Source: Robertmurraya sp.
GTDB lineage: Bacteria > Bacillota > Bacilli > Bacillales > Cytobacillaceae
Length of the DNA: 62,229 bases
Assembly (NCBI GenBank): GCA_025451895.1
Contig: JANWJP010000078.1
Span: 1 to 62,229 of the forward strand
Direction: 5' to 3'
Part shown: positions 24,805-33,591 of the stretch, in pieces
Layout: every line of letters begins with the position of its first letter
How positions within the stretch are numbered: position 1 is the first letter of the stretch
The notes under the pieces: generated by a model
What the model was told of the DNA's origin: nothing
The model's input: only the letters and a program-made list of their open reading frames with translations
The model's database searches: none
Made by a program: the position numbers and the translations under genes

Positions 24805-25566
24805 ATGGACTTAAATTTACAGGGGAAAAACGTACTCGTCACCGGTGGTTCGAAGGGAATCGGAAAGGCGATTGCCAAAGCGTTTGTGGACGAAGGAGCC
24901 AACGTTGCCATTAACGGCCGCAATCTGGATGATTTGCGCCGTGCGCAAGAAGAGCTGGGCGGAAACGTATCCATTTATCAGGCTGATGTAACATCAGAAC
25001 AAGAGAGAGAGCAGCTCATCTCTTCATTCATAAAAGATCACGGTTCGATCGATGTTTTAATCAATAATGCCGGAGGCAGCAATGGCGGCAAAGCTGAAGA
25101 AACAGAGCTCCGGCTGTTTCATGACGCCATGGAACTGAATTATTTTTCTATCGTTCATTTAAGCAAATTGGTTTTGCCTCATATGAAAAAAGCGGGCAGC
25201 GGTTCCATCGTAAATATTACATCGCTGTTCGGGCGGGAAAGCGGCGGCAAGGTGACTTATAATAACGCCAAAGCAGCAGCCATCAGCTTTACCAAAGCTT
25301 TTGCCGATGAAGTTGCCCCTTATGGAATCCGCGTCAACGGCGTCGCGCCCGGAGCCATCCTGCATGAGACAGGAAATTGGATAAAACGGCTTGAGAAGGA
25401 CCCTGAGGGAATCAAGCAATTTGTTAAAAAAGAGATTCCCGGCGGCCGGTTCGGCACTGTGGAAGAAATTGCTAATGTCGTTGTTTTCCTTGCTTCAGAA
25501 AAAGCATCCTGGGTGATTGGCGCGACTCTTAATGTCGACGGCGGACAAGCGCGCATGAATTTCTAG
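24805..25566 (+). CDS. SDR-family NAD(P)-dependent oxidoreductase
   Basis: A 253-residue classical short-chain dehydrogenase. Motifs: TGGSKGIGKAIA (cofactor-binding TGxxxGxG, residues about 13-24), NNAGG near residue 88, catalytic Ser in NITSLFGRES and the YxxxK as YNNAKAAA, and the C-terminal ASEKASWVIGATLNVDGGQ. It resembles 3-oxoacyl-ACP reductase (FabG)-like enzymes, but the substrate is not determined. ATG 24805 follows TAGGAG by about 10 nt. It is transcribed alone, with a terminator downstream, possibly behind the structured element at 24541-24730. Confidence 0.93.
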   Translation: MDLNLQGKNVLVTGGSKGIGKAIAKAFVDEGANVAINGRNLDDLRRAQEELGGNVSIYQADVTSEQEREQLISSFIKDHGSIDVLINNAGGSNGGKAEETELRLFHDAMELNYFSIVHLSKLVLPHMKKAGSGSIVNITSLFGRESGGKVTYNNAKAAAISFTKAFADEVAPYGIRVNGVAPGAILHETGNWIKRLEKDPEGIKQFVKKEIPGGRFGTVEEIANVVVFLASEKASWVIGATLNVDGGQARMNF

Positions 25567-25593
25567 TTAACTTTTAAATGAAAATCATTTCAG

Positions 25594-25647
25594 AAGGGAT
25601 TGTTCAAAGAGACGGAGGACTTGTCTTTTTGGGCAATCCTTTTTTTT
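25594..25647 (+). terminator. Terminator of the SDR gene
   Basis: AAGGGATTGTTCAAAGAGAC pairs imperfectly with GTCTTTTTGGGCAATCCTT, followed by eight T. Confidence 0.85.
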
Positions 25648-25754
25648 CGGAAGAGTTGTTAGAAAAATTTGGATAATTTTTTTAAAGATGCAGAAAATAT
25701 TTATAATCAATCAATTGGCGGACTGCTTTCAGTTTATCACTAAGGAGAGAGGAT

Positions 25755-27965
25755 ATGAACAACGTAATCAGGTTAGCACGCATTTTCACGGTTGCTGCAT
25801 GTGTTTTCACAGGCATTTATGCTTCATGTACATCTGCAAGTGAAGCAGCCGGTGCCGGGACAGGGAAAACTCTTCCGGGCGCGGAATATGAATGCCGGTT
25901 CATATCTGAAAATTCATCGAATTCAAAGGTTGACTTATCACCGCAGACACAGCAAACCAAAGCTCAAGATAAATCTTTTTCATTAACAATCATGCATTTG
26001 AATGACAGTCACGCCCATGCCGGGCAATTTCCCCGGTTATTCACCGCGGTGAACAAAATCCGCGCCACCGGAAATAATACACTGCTCGTCCATTCCGGTG
26101 ATGTGTTCTCAGGTACACTGTATTTTATGAAATATAAAGGACAAGCTGATTTATACTTTTTGAATCAATTGAACATTGATGCGATGACCTTGGGTAATCA
26201 TGAGTTTGACAAAGGGCCGGAAGTGCTTGGCGATTTTATAAAAAGGGCCAGGTTCCCGATGGTCTCTGCAAATATCAATGTGACAGCGGATCCCGTATTA
26301 CGGCCATATTTTTCAAAAAACATTGGGAATCCCGGCGAAGGGGGCCGCATCTATCCGGCAGTGATTAAACAATACGGGGAGGAGCAGGTAGGCATAATCG
26401 GACTCACGACACAGGATACTTCCTTGCTGTCAAATCCCGGGGAACATGTCACTTTTGAGGACCCGGCTGAAAAGGCTCAAGAGATGATTGACCAATTAAC
26501 AGCGGCGGGAATCAATAAAATTGTTGTTCTCTCTCATTTAGGTTTCCCGGCTGATAAACAGCTGGCCGAAAAGGTAAAGGGAATTGATGTGATTGTGGGA
26601 GGCCACTCCCATACCGTTCTTGAACAACCGGAAATGGTTGTGAACCGGGAACCGACTTTGATTGTGCAGGCAGGGGAATATTTAAATCATCTCGGTGTCC
26701 TTGACGTCACTTTTAGTAAAGACGGGGTCATTAAAGCTTATAACGGAAAATTGTTGCCGTTGGCTGCTTTTCCTGAAGACAGTGATGCTGCTGAAAAACT
26801 CCTGAAATTTAAAAAACCTCTTGAAAAACTGGAAAATAAAGTAGTAGGGAAAACCGGGGTGTTTTTGAACGGAGAACGGGAAGATATTAGACAGGAAGAA
26901 ACCAACCTGGGAAATTTAATTGCCGATGCGATTTTGATGAAAGCCAATGAATATGTCAAAACACAAATTGCTTTGTTAAATACGGGAGATATCCGCAATT
27001 CCATTCCGGAAGGGGAGATCACTCTCGGTCAAATACTGACTGTCCTTCCGTTTGAAAATCCCCTTGTTGTACTTGAACTGACCGGAGAGGAGATTTTACA
27101 GGCTCTTGAGAACAGCGTCAGTGAGGCGGAAAAAGGGAAAGGAAAGTGTGCCCAGGTTTCCGGGCTGAGATTCAAATATGATCCGAATCAGCCTGCGGGT
27201 CAAAGAGTTTGGTTTGTGGAGGTAAAAACAGAGCGTGGTTTTGAGCCGCTCGATTTGAAAAAATCCTATTCTGTGGCCACAACCGGATTTATTGCTGCCG
27301 GCCGCAGCGGTTATCATATGTTCAAAAAAGCCAAAGACGAAGGCAGGATCACCGAGCTTTTAATTGCTGATTTTGAAGCCCTCCAATCATATTTGGAGAA
27401 GCACCGGCCCGTCCGTACAGAAGTGGAAGGAAGAATTATCAAAGAAGAGAAAAATCCTGATGCTCAAGGATTGTTATCAGAAAAGCCTGTTGTTGAACAG
27501 GTGACAGACCGCTCTGTTGTTGTTTCGGGAAAAACTTCCGCTGATTCAACCGTACAAGTCTTAATCGGAACCGAAACCTATATGGGAGAAGCAGACGGGT
27601 CGGGAATTTTTCATATTTTTATTCCCGAACAAAAAGCGGGTACCCTTATTTCCGTTCTTACCCGGGATAAAAACGGGAGGGAGAGCGTTCCGGCAAACGT
27701 CATTGTTAAAGATGAAACACCGCCGGTTCCTCCGGAGATAGAAAAAATAAACGATCGGTCCGGAGCTGTAATCGGAAAAGCCGAAAAATATGCACTTATT
27801 ACTGTCCGGGCGGGAGACGAAGTCTTTATCGGCAAAGCAAACAAGAAAGGAAGATTCAAAATAAAAATTCCGCGGCAAAAAACGGGCACAATCATTAGCG
27901 TTACCGCAACAGATAAAGCGGGTAATGAAAGCGTTCCTGCCGAAATCATAACAGTTAACAACTGA
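25755..27965 (+). CDS. Secreted 5'-nucleotidase/metallophosphatase with two Ig-like repeats
   Basis: A 736-residue secreted enzyme of the UshA/YfkN type that would dephosphorylate nucleotides outside the cell. An N-terminal signal peptide (hydrophobic residues 10-25) precedes a spacer. Metal ligands of the metallophosphatase domain are visible: NDSH (83-86), GD (115-116), GNHE (147-150), SHLG (260-263) and GGHSH (282-286). The 5'-nucleotidase C-terminal domain covers about 370-560, with NLGNLIADAI and NTGDIRNSI. Two similar bacterial Ig-like repeats of about 78 residues follow (about 577-655 and 658-734), each ending in the pattern ESVPA. No LPXTG anchor, SLH or membrane tail is seen, so the Ig repeats may bind the wall. 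ATG 25755 follows AAGGAGAGAGG. Confidence 0.92.
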   Translation: MNNVIRLARIFTVAACVFTGIYASCTSASEAAGAGTGKTLPGAEYECRFISENSSNSKVDLSPQTQQTKAQDKSFSLTIMHLNDSHAHAGQFPRLFTAVNKIRATGNNTLLVHSGDVFSGTLYFMKYKGQADLYFLNQLNIDAMTLGNHEFDKGPEVLGDFIKRARFPMVSANINVTADPVLRPYFSKNIGNPGEGGRIYPAVIKQYGEEQVGIIGLTTQDTSLLSNPGEHVTFEDPAEKAQEMIDQLTAAGINKIVVLSHLGFPADKQLAEKVKGIDVIVGGHSHTVLEQPEMVVNREPTLIVQAGEYLNHLGVLDVTFSKDGVIKAYNGKLLPLAAFPEDSDAAEKLLKFKKPLEKLENKVVGKTGVFLNGEREDIRQEETNLGNLIADAILMKANEYVKTQIALLNTGDIRNSIPEGEITLGQILTVLPFENPLVVLELTGEEILQALENSVSEAEKGKGKCAQVSGLRFKYDPNQPAGQRVWFVEVKTERGFEPLDLKKSYSVATTGFIAAGRSGYHMFKKAKDEGRITELLIADFEALQSYLEKHRPVRTEVEGRIIKEEKNPDAQGLLSEKPVVEQVTDRSVVVSGKTSADSTVQVLIGTETYMGEADGSGIFHIFIPEQKAGTLISVLTRDKNGRESVPANVIVKDETPPVPPEIEKINDRSGAVIGKAEKYALITVRAGDEVFIGKANKKGRFKIKIPRQKTGTIISVTATDKAGNESVPAEIITVNN

Positions 27966-27992
27966 AAAAAAGCTGCAGGAAATCAATCAATG

Positions 27993-28022
27993 AAACGGGA
28001 ACGGCGGATGTTCCCGTTTTTT
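27993..28022 (+). terminator. Terminator of the 5'-nucleotidase gene
   Basis: Perfect 10-bp stem AAACGGGAAC/GTTCCCGTTT with a 7-nt loop, then T-rich. Confidence 0.85.
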
Positions 28023-28326
28023 CATTTTCATGTGATTCTTGCTTGCACTGTTTGAGAAGGTTTACGGCATGCCTGCAGAAGCCTCGTTGAATTCTTGTCC
28101 GTTTTAAGGTCTGTCTATGTCAAAAGATAAGCAATTATCCAGGATTATCGTGGATTAAATCATATGCAGCCAATCTAAGTATATATTCCTCTGTCAAATT
28201 GTTCCCCGCTTTTACCATAACAAACTGCAAAATAACCATCTTCCGTATAAAATACTTTTTTAAATATTAAGAATATTCTATAATATTACTATATAAGTCA
28301 AAAAATGGCAGATAGGAAGTGGTAGT
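28023..28326. other. Spacer with the aacS promoter region
   Basis: No gene seen. TATAAT-like boxes in the stretch 28270-28300 are the likely promoter of the next gene. Confidence 0.45.
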
Positions 28327-30312
28327 TTGGTACAAGCGGTGAAAGAAGGGACTTTGTTATGGGAGCCTTCGGAACAGTTTAAAAATGATTCAAATCTAAA
28401 AAAATACATAGATTGGTTGCAGGAAAATCGAAATTTGTCATTTAAAGAATATGAAGAACTATGGGAGTGGTCGGTCACCCATTTGGAGAACTTTTGGGAA
28501 TCTGTATGGGATTATTTTAACATTGGTCCGGAAACTTCATATTTGGAGGTACTGACTGAGCGAACAATGCCTGGAGCCAAGTGGTTTACCGGCGCAAAAT
28601 TAAACTATGCGGAATATGCGTTTCGGAAGACAAGGGCAGACAACCCGGCAATCATCGCTTACTCGGAAATTCGCGGGAAAGAGACGATCTCCTGGAAATC
28701 CCTCGGGCAAAAAGTGGCTGCATTTGCCGCTGCGCTTACTGATGCCGGAGTGAAAGCAGGAGACAGAGTTGCAGCGTATTTGCCGAATATTCCTGAAGCA
28801 ATGGTTGCTTTTCTGGCCAGTGCCAGCATAGGTGCCGTATGGTCCAGCTGTTCGCCTGATTTTGGCAGTCCGACTGTTATTGACCGTTTTAAACAAATTG
28901 AGCCTGTCGTGCTTATTGCTGTGGACGGTTATCGCTACGGAGGCAAAGATTTCAACCGATTATCCTCTGTTCGCGACATTCAGAAGGCAATTCCGTCATT
29001 AAAACGAACCATTCTGCTCCCGTATTTGTCAACTGCTCCAAATAAGGAGTTTTTAGAAGATGCGGTTGTATGGGATGATTTTATTAAAAAATACGAGAAA
29101 GTGCCGTTAAAATTTGTTGATGTGCCGTTCGACCATCCGCTGTGGATTCTATTTTCATCAGGAACGACAGGACTTCCCAAGGCCATCGTCCAAGGACACG
29201 GCGGCATCCTTCTGGAACATATCAAACAATGTGTTTTCCATATGGATTTGAAAGAAGGGGACCGCTTTTTCTGGTTTACCACAACCGGCTGGATGATGTG
29301 GAATTTGCTTGTCAGCGGATTATTGGCGGGTTCAACTGTTTTATTATATGACGGCAACCCGGGCTATCCGGATTTGAATACGTTGTGGAAGTTTGCAGAA
29401 GAAACGGAGATGACCGTTTTTGGTACAAGTGCTCCTTATCTCCTTTCATGTATGAATGAAAATATTTCTCCGAAGGAAAATTACCGTCTGGATCATTTGA
29501 AGTGTATCGGTTCCACCGGAGCTCCACTCCCGCCGGAAGGGTTTGCCTGGGTGTATGACCACGTGAAAAAGGATCTCTGGCTTGCCTCTGTCAGCGGCGG
29601 CACAGACCTTTGTTCGGCTTTTGTATCAGGGTCACCGCTTCTTCCAGTCTATGCAGGTGAGATTCAATGCCGGTCTTTAGGGGCAAAAGTTGAGGCCTAT
29701 GACGAAAACGGCCGTCCGTTGTTAAATGAAGTCGGAGAACTCGTTGTGTCAGAACCTATGCCGTCCATGCCGCTATTTTTCTGGAATGATCACAGCGGTG
29801 AAAGGTACAGAAGCAGCTATTTCGATATGTATCCGGGAATTTGGCGCCATGGCGATTGGATCAAAATCACCGGCAAGGGAACATGCCAAATTTACGGACG
29901 TTCTGATTCCACCATTAACCGGGGCGGCATCCGCATGGGAACCAGTGAAATTTACCGGGCAGTGGAAAGTGTGGCCGGTGTCGTTGACAGTCTTGTTATA
30001 GATATCAGCAATGGACAGGGGAAAGATTTTATGCCGTTGTTTGTCGTCCTGAAGGATGGAATGACTCTGACAGATGAGCTGGAAAAACAGATTAAAACGA
30101 AGGTTCGTACTCATTGCTCACCCCGGCATGTCCCAGATGAAATCGTGCAAATTAAGGAAGTGCCCCGAACTTTGAACGGTAAAAAACTCGAAGTGCCGGT
30201 TAAGAAAATTCTCATGGGATTACCGGTGGAAAAAGCCGTTAACAAAGGGTCAATGAGTAACCCTGATACTCTTGCCTTTTTTATTCAATATGCTGAGAAG
30301 GTGCAAATTTAA
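28327..30312 (+). CDS. aacS: Acetoacetyl-CoA synthetase (acetoacetate-CoA ligase)
   Basis: A 661-residue ANL-superfamily enzyme that activates acetoacetate to acetoacetyl-CoA at the cost of ATP, for ketone-body or PHB-derived carbon use. The N-terminal ACAS region matches the acetoacetyl rather than the acetyl subgroup (MPGAKWFTGAKLNYAEYAF). The P-loop is ILFSSGTTGLPKAIVQGHGG near residue 275; the hinge region is YGRSDSTINRGGIRMG; the C-terminal catalytic lysine is in PRTLNGKKLEVP near residue 620. It starts at TTG 28327 after AGGAAGTGG. Single-gene unit with a terminator at 30329-30365. Confidence 0.93.
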   Translation: MVQAVKEGTLLWEPSEQFKNDSNLKKYIDWLQENRNLSFKEYEELWEWSVTHLENFWESVWDYFNIGPETSYLEVLTERTMPGAKWFTGAKLNYAEYAFRKTRADNPAIIAYSEIRGKETISWKSLGQKVAAFAAALTDAGVKAGDRVAAYLPNIPEAMVAFLASASIGAVWSSCSPDFGSPTVIDRFKQIEPVVLIAVDGYRYGGKDFNRLSSVRDIQKAIPSLKRTILLPYLSTAPNKEFLEDAVVWDDFIKKYEKVPLKFVDVPFDHPLWILFSSGTTGLPKAIVQGHGGILLEHIKQCVFHMDLKEGDRFFWFTTTGWMMWNLLVSGLLAGSTVLLYDGNPGYPDLNTLWKFAEETEMTVFGTSAPYLLSCMNENISPKENYRLDHLKCIGSTGAPLPPEGFAWVYDHVKKDLWLASVSGGTDLCSAFVSGSPLLPVYAGEIQCRSLGAKVEAYDENGRPLLNEVGELVVSEPMPSMPLFFWNDHSGERYRSSYFDMYPGIWRHGDWIKITGKGTCQIYGRSDSTINRGGIRMGTSEIYRAVESVAGVVDSLVIDISNGQGKDFMPLFVVLKDGMTLTDELEKQIKTKVRTHCSPRHVPDEIVQIKEVPRTLNGKKLEVPVKKILMGLPVEKAVNKGSMSNPDTLAFFIQYAEKVQI

Positions 30313-30328
30313 TAGATATCTGTGATTG

Positions 30329-30365
30329 AAAAGAAAGGAAGCCGTCTGCCGGCTTCTTTTCTTTG
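30329..30365 (+). terminator. Terminator of aacS
   Basis: AAAGAAAGGAAGCCG pairs with CGGCTTCTTTTCTTT around a 5-nt loop. Confidence 0.8.
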
Positions 30366-30562
30366 GTTTCTGGATTTTTGCCGATTTTTCAAAAATATAA
30401 ATATAAAGAAAATGCCAGTTCAAGTTTTTCACACTCTTAACAAATAGCTTAAATGCTGTATAATAAATTTTGTCAGGTCTTTTTCTCTGGCCGGGAAATG
30501 AGTCATACATATTTCATTTTTATTTTTGTTCGTTAGATATTAATTGAAAGTGAGTGTTTATA

Positions 30563-31282
30563 ATGGGTCGCAAATGGAACAACATTAAATACAAAAAAGC
30601 TGCGAAGGATCAAAGCACAAGTCGTATTTATGCAAAATTCGGCAGAGAAATTTATGTTGCCGCAAAACAGGGAGAGCCTGACCCGGAGTTAAACCAAACA
30701 TTAAAATTTGTTCTTGAAAAAGCAAAAACATATAATGTTCCGAAGCATATTATCGACCGTGCCATTGAAAAAGCAAAAGGCGGTTCAGATGAAACTTATG
30801 ATGAACTCCGCTATGAAGGGTTCGGACCCAATGGTTCTATGATCATCGTTGATGCATTGACAAACAACGTAAATCGCACGGCTTCAGAGGTCCGTGCAGC
30901 ATTCGGAAAAAACGGCGGCAATATGGGGGTTTCCGGCTCTGTCTCTTATATGTTTGATTCCACAGCTGTTATCGGATTGGAAAACAAGAGTGAAGAGGAA
31001 GTTTTAGAGCTGTTGATGGAGGCCGATATTGATGTTCGCGATGTCTTTGAAGAGGATGGTGCCGTGATCATTTATGCTGAACCGGACCAATTCCATCAAC
31101 TTCAAGAGGTTTTAAGAAATGCCGGTGTTACAGAGTTTACTGTTGCTGAACTTACGATGCTTCCGCAAAATGAAGTAACCCTTGAGGGGGATGCTTTAGC
31201 AACGTTCGAAAAATTGCTTGATGCTCTGGAAGACCTTGAGGATGTCCGGCAAGTTTACCACAATGTAGATTTAGATGATTAA
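30563..31282 (+). CDS. yeeI: YebC/PmpR-family protein (YeeI-like)
   Basis: A 239-residue protein of the YebC_2 subgroup, cf. B. subtilis YeeI. The start [17 protein letters not shown] (in place of MAGHSKWANI) and the motifs [20 protein letters not shown] and [16 protein letters not shown] define the family. YebC proteins were long described as transcription factors; some act on the ribosome to relieve stalling at proline-rich stretches, so the role is best left open between these. ATG 30563 is used; the preceding GTGAG is a weak ribosome binding site and ATG 30554 (MFIMGRK) is the alternative. Single gene with terminator. Confidence 0.92.
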   Translation: MGRKWNNIKYKKAAKDQSTSRIYAKFGREIYVAAKQGEPDPELNQTLKFVLEKAKTYNVPKHIIDRAIEKAKGGSDETYDELRYEGFGPNGSMIIVDALTNNVNRTASEVRAAFGKNGGNMGVSGSVSYMFDSTAVIGLENKSEEEVLELLMEADIDVRDVFEEDGAVIIYAEPDQFHQLQEVLRNAGVTEFTVAELTMLPQNEVTLEGDALATFEKLLDALEDLEDVRQVYHNVDLDD

Positions 31283-31318
31283 TATGTTACCGCCCAAAAC
31301 AGGGTTTGTATAGGATAT

Positions 31319-31367
31319 GACGGGGTATAGAATGAAACAGGTTCTATATCCCGTCTTATTTGTTTTT
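31319..31367 (+). terminator. Terminator of yeeI
   Basis: 14-bp near-perfect stem (GACGGGGTATAGAA and TTCTATATCCCGTC) followed by TTATTTGTTTTTT. Confidence 0.85.
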
Positions 31368-31462
31368 TACGGTTTTTTAAGAGAGGGTGGACAGGGAGAA
31401 CGGGTCTCGGGCCGGTCCTTTAGGGTGAGTGAATGATGATATTATGCTCTTTGACCGGCTTA

Positions 31463-32315
31463 AGCGACAAAAGGTATTGAAAAAAGGGTAAAATGTCTCC
31501 ATAAACGGTTTAAGCGGACAAAGTGGGCCCGAAAAAGATACAAAATGTCTTCATGAACAGGTTTAGCGGACAAAACGGCATTGAAAAAAGTGCAAAATGT
31601 CCTCATGAACGGGTCAAGCGGACAAAGTGGTTGTGAAAAAATGTCAAAATGTCCCCATGAACGGGTTAAGCGGACAAAGTGGGTTCGAAAAAGCTACAAA
31701 ATGTCTTCATGAACAGGTTAAGCGGACAAAACGGCATTGAAAAAAGTGCAAAATATCCTCATGACCGGGTCAAGCGGACAAAGTGGTTGTGAAAAAATGT
31801 CAAAATGTCCCCATGAACGGATTAAGCGGACAAAGTGGGCCCGAAAAAGCTACAAAATGTCTTCATGAACAGGTTTAGCGGACAAAACGGCATTGAAAAA
31901 ATGTCAAAATGTCCTCATGAACGGGTCAAGCGGACAAAGTGGCTCCGAAAAAATGTCAAAATGTCCTCATGAACGGGTCAAGCGGACAAAGTGGCTCCGA
32001 AAAAATGTCAAAATGTCTCCATGACCGGGTCAAGCGGACAAAGTGGCTCCGAAAAAATGTCAAAATGTCCCCATGAACGGGTTAAGCGGACAAAGTGGCT
32101 CGAAAAAGCTACAAAATGTCTTCATGAACAGGTTTAGCGGACAAAACGGCATTGAAAAAAGTGCAAAATGTCCTCATGAACGGGTCAAGCGGACAAAGTG
32201 GTTGTGAAAAAATGTCAAAATGTCCTCATGAAATGGTTTAGCAGACAAATTGGCATTGAAAAAAGTTAAAATGTCTCCATAAACGCTTTAAGCAGACAAT
32301 TCATATCGATGGCCG
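31463..32315. repeat. 52-bp tandem repeat array with 156-bp higher-order units
   Basis: Sixteen copies of a 52-bp unit run without a break; the string AGCGGACAAA recurs at 31513, 31565, 31617, 31669, 31721, 31773, 31825, 31877, 31929, 31981, 32033, 32085, 32136 and 32188, with degenerate edge copies at 31463 and 32240-32291. Three unit types alternate: A (GGGCCCGAAAAAGCTAC), B (CGGCATTGAAAAAAGTGC) and C (GTTGTGAAAAAATGTC), in the order ABC-ABC-AB-DDD-AB-C, where D carries GGCTCCGAAAAAATGTC. Each unit has the arms TGTCC and GGACA, able to form a hairpin. No reading frame or promoter is evident. A related array lies at 42419-42790. Confidence 0.95.
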
Positions 32316-32587
32316 CCTTTTTTGTCCCCATGAAACTCTCATGGAAACTTTCTTCGAAAAAATAAAGGGATGTCTATTTCCTGTGAGCAAAAAGTTATTT
32401 CCAGGCGTGGCGGCATCTGTGAGACTTAGCTGGTAAAAGAATGGTTCTCTTCGATAAGTTTTCCAATTCGTAAATTCAACTTGAGTTCAAGAATGTTTTT
32501 TGAGTAGAAACACCTAATAATAATAAAAAGGCCTCCTGCTAAAATGAATACAAAATTATGTTATGCCGGTGAGGAGGGGGAACAGCC

Positions 32588-33382
32588 TTGAAAAAAGTAT
32601 TTTTATCGGGAATTGCAATATTATTAAGCATTTCGTTAATCGGTTGCAGTACAGGGGAAGAAAATGGCCAGGAACAAAGAAAACCATCAACCGAAGAAAA
32701 TCTGCAAAAAGGTAAAAACGGAACTGTCCAAAAAAACGGTAATACTTTTGATATAACGATTACAAATGAAGAGTATTTGGATGCTGTAAATGACCTCGGA
32801 AAAGACAGGAAAATTTCTGACACCTTAATGAAATACATTCATTTGCAGCAATTAAAAATAAATGAGGATTTCTATATTGTCTGGACGGAGCACTCCATTC
32901 CTGATACGGACTTGCCTATCCTGGTCGTCTTTAATGGAGAAAAAAAGCCGGTTTATGCAGAAGCCTTTCGGGAGCGAATCGAATCAGTCCGTTACATCGG
33001 GCAAAATGTGTTCGATAAAGGGTTATTAGAAGTTGTTTCTTACGGAGCATCGGGCTCTTTTTCCGGACAATGGGTGAACCTGATGATGTTGGAACAAGAT
33101 GCCGTACATGATGTTTGGGAATATCAGACAATCAGCAATGCTTCCCGTTTTAATGAAGAAAAGGCTGTTATGGAGTACCTCCATCAATACAGTTCCTATT
33201 TGATCTTGCCGGAATACCAGCAGCGTTTTCCTGAACATGGTGCCCCTAAAATTATTGTTCACGATACTTCAGAGATTATCCTCGTTTCCGGGGAAGAGCA
33301 AGTTCTTTCCAGAGATCGGCAAACAAAACAAATAAGTTTTATTTGGGATGCGGAACAAGTAAAATTTGTTGAGGAAAAATAA
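32588..33382 (+). CDS. Unknown lipoprotein
   Basis: A 264-residue exported lipoprotein. The signal peptide has the lipobox LIGC at residues 17-20, giving a membrane-anchored protein after cleavage; a polar linker rich in E, K, Q and N follows to about residue 48. The mature domain (about 50-264) contains YIVWTEHSIPDTDLPILVV and VVSYGASGSFSGQWVNL; I do not recognise it. It starts at TTG 32588, 7 nt after GGAGGGGG. It lies 270 bp past the repeat array and is convergent with leuA, with a terminator between. Confidence 0.8.
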   Translation: MKKVFLSGIAILLSISLIGCSTGEENGQEQRKPSTEENLQKGKNGTVQKNGNTFDITITNEEYLDAVNDLGKDRKISDTLMKYIHLQQLKINEDFYIVWTEHSIPDTDLPILVVFNGEKKPVYAEAFRERIESVRYIGQNVFDKGLLEVVSYGASGSFSGQWVNLMMLEQDAVHDVWEYQTISNASRFNEEKAVMEYLHQYSSYLILPEYQQRFPEHGAPKIIVHDTSEIILVSGEEQVLSRDRQTKQISFIWDAEQVKFVEEK

Positions 33383-33418
33383 TTATTCCGGGGTGTTAAC
33401 TTTATAAAAAAAGAAGTA

Positions 33419-33463
33419 AACGCACAGATTGCCATACCAAAATTAACAATCTGTGCGTTTTGT
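33419..33463. terminator. Terminator between the lipoprotein gene and leuA
   Basis: 13-bp perfect arms AACGCACAGATTG and CAATCTGTGCGTT with a 15-nt loop, then TTTG on the plus strand. Confidence 0.75.
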
Positions 33464-33591
33464 GTTGCTAATTGCCAAATATTTATAAATTTCTGATGCC
33501 TTTGAACCGGCTGATTGTATTAACTGCACATATTAATCCAACGGAAGATTGGATTTTTTTAAGAAATGATATGCCTGATACTAATAAATGT

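Noticed and set aside
27561-27986. Minus-strand 141-codon frame opposite the nucleotidase Ig repeats
   Set aside because: Produced by the antisense of the repeat coding sequence; no start context.
31463-32315. CRISPR array
   Set aside because: There is no short constant repeat with unique spacers: the whole 52-bp unit is repeated, spacers recur in ABC order, and there are no cas genes.
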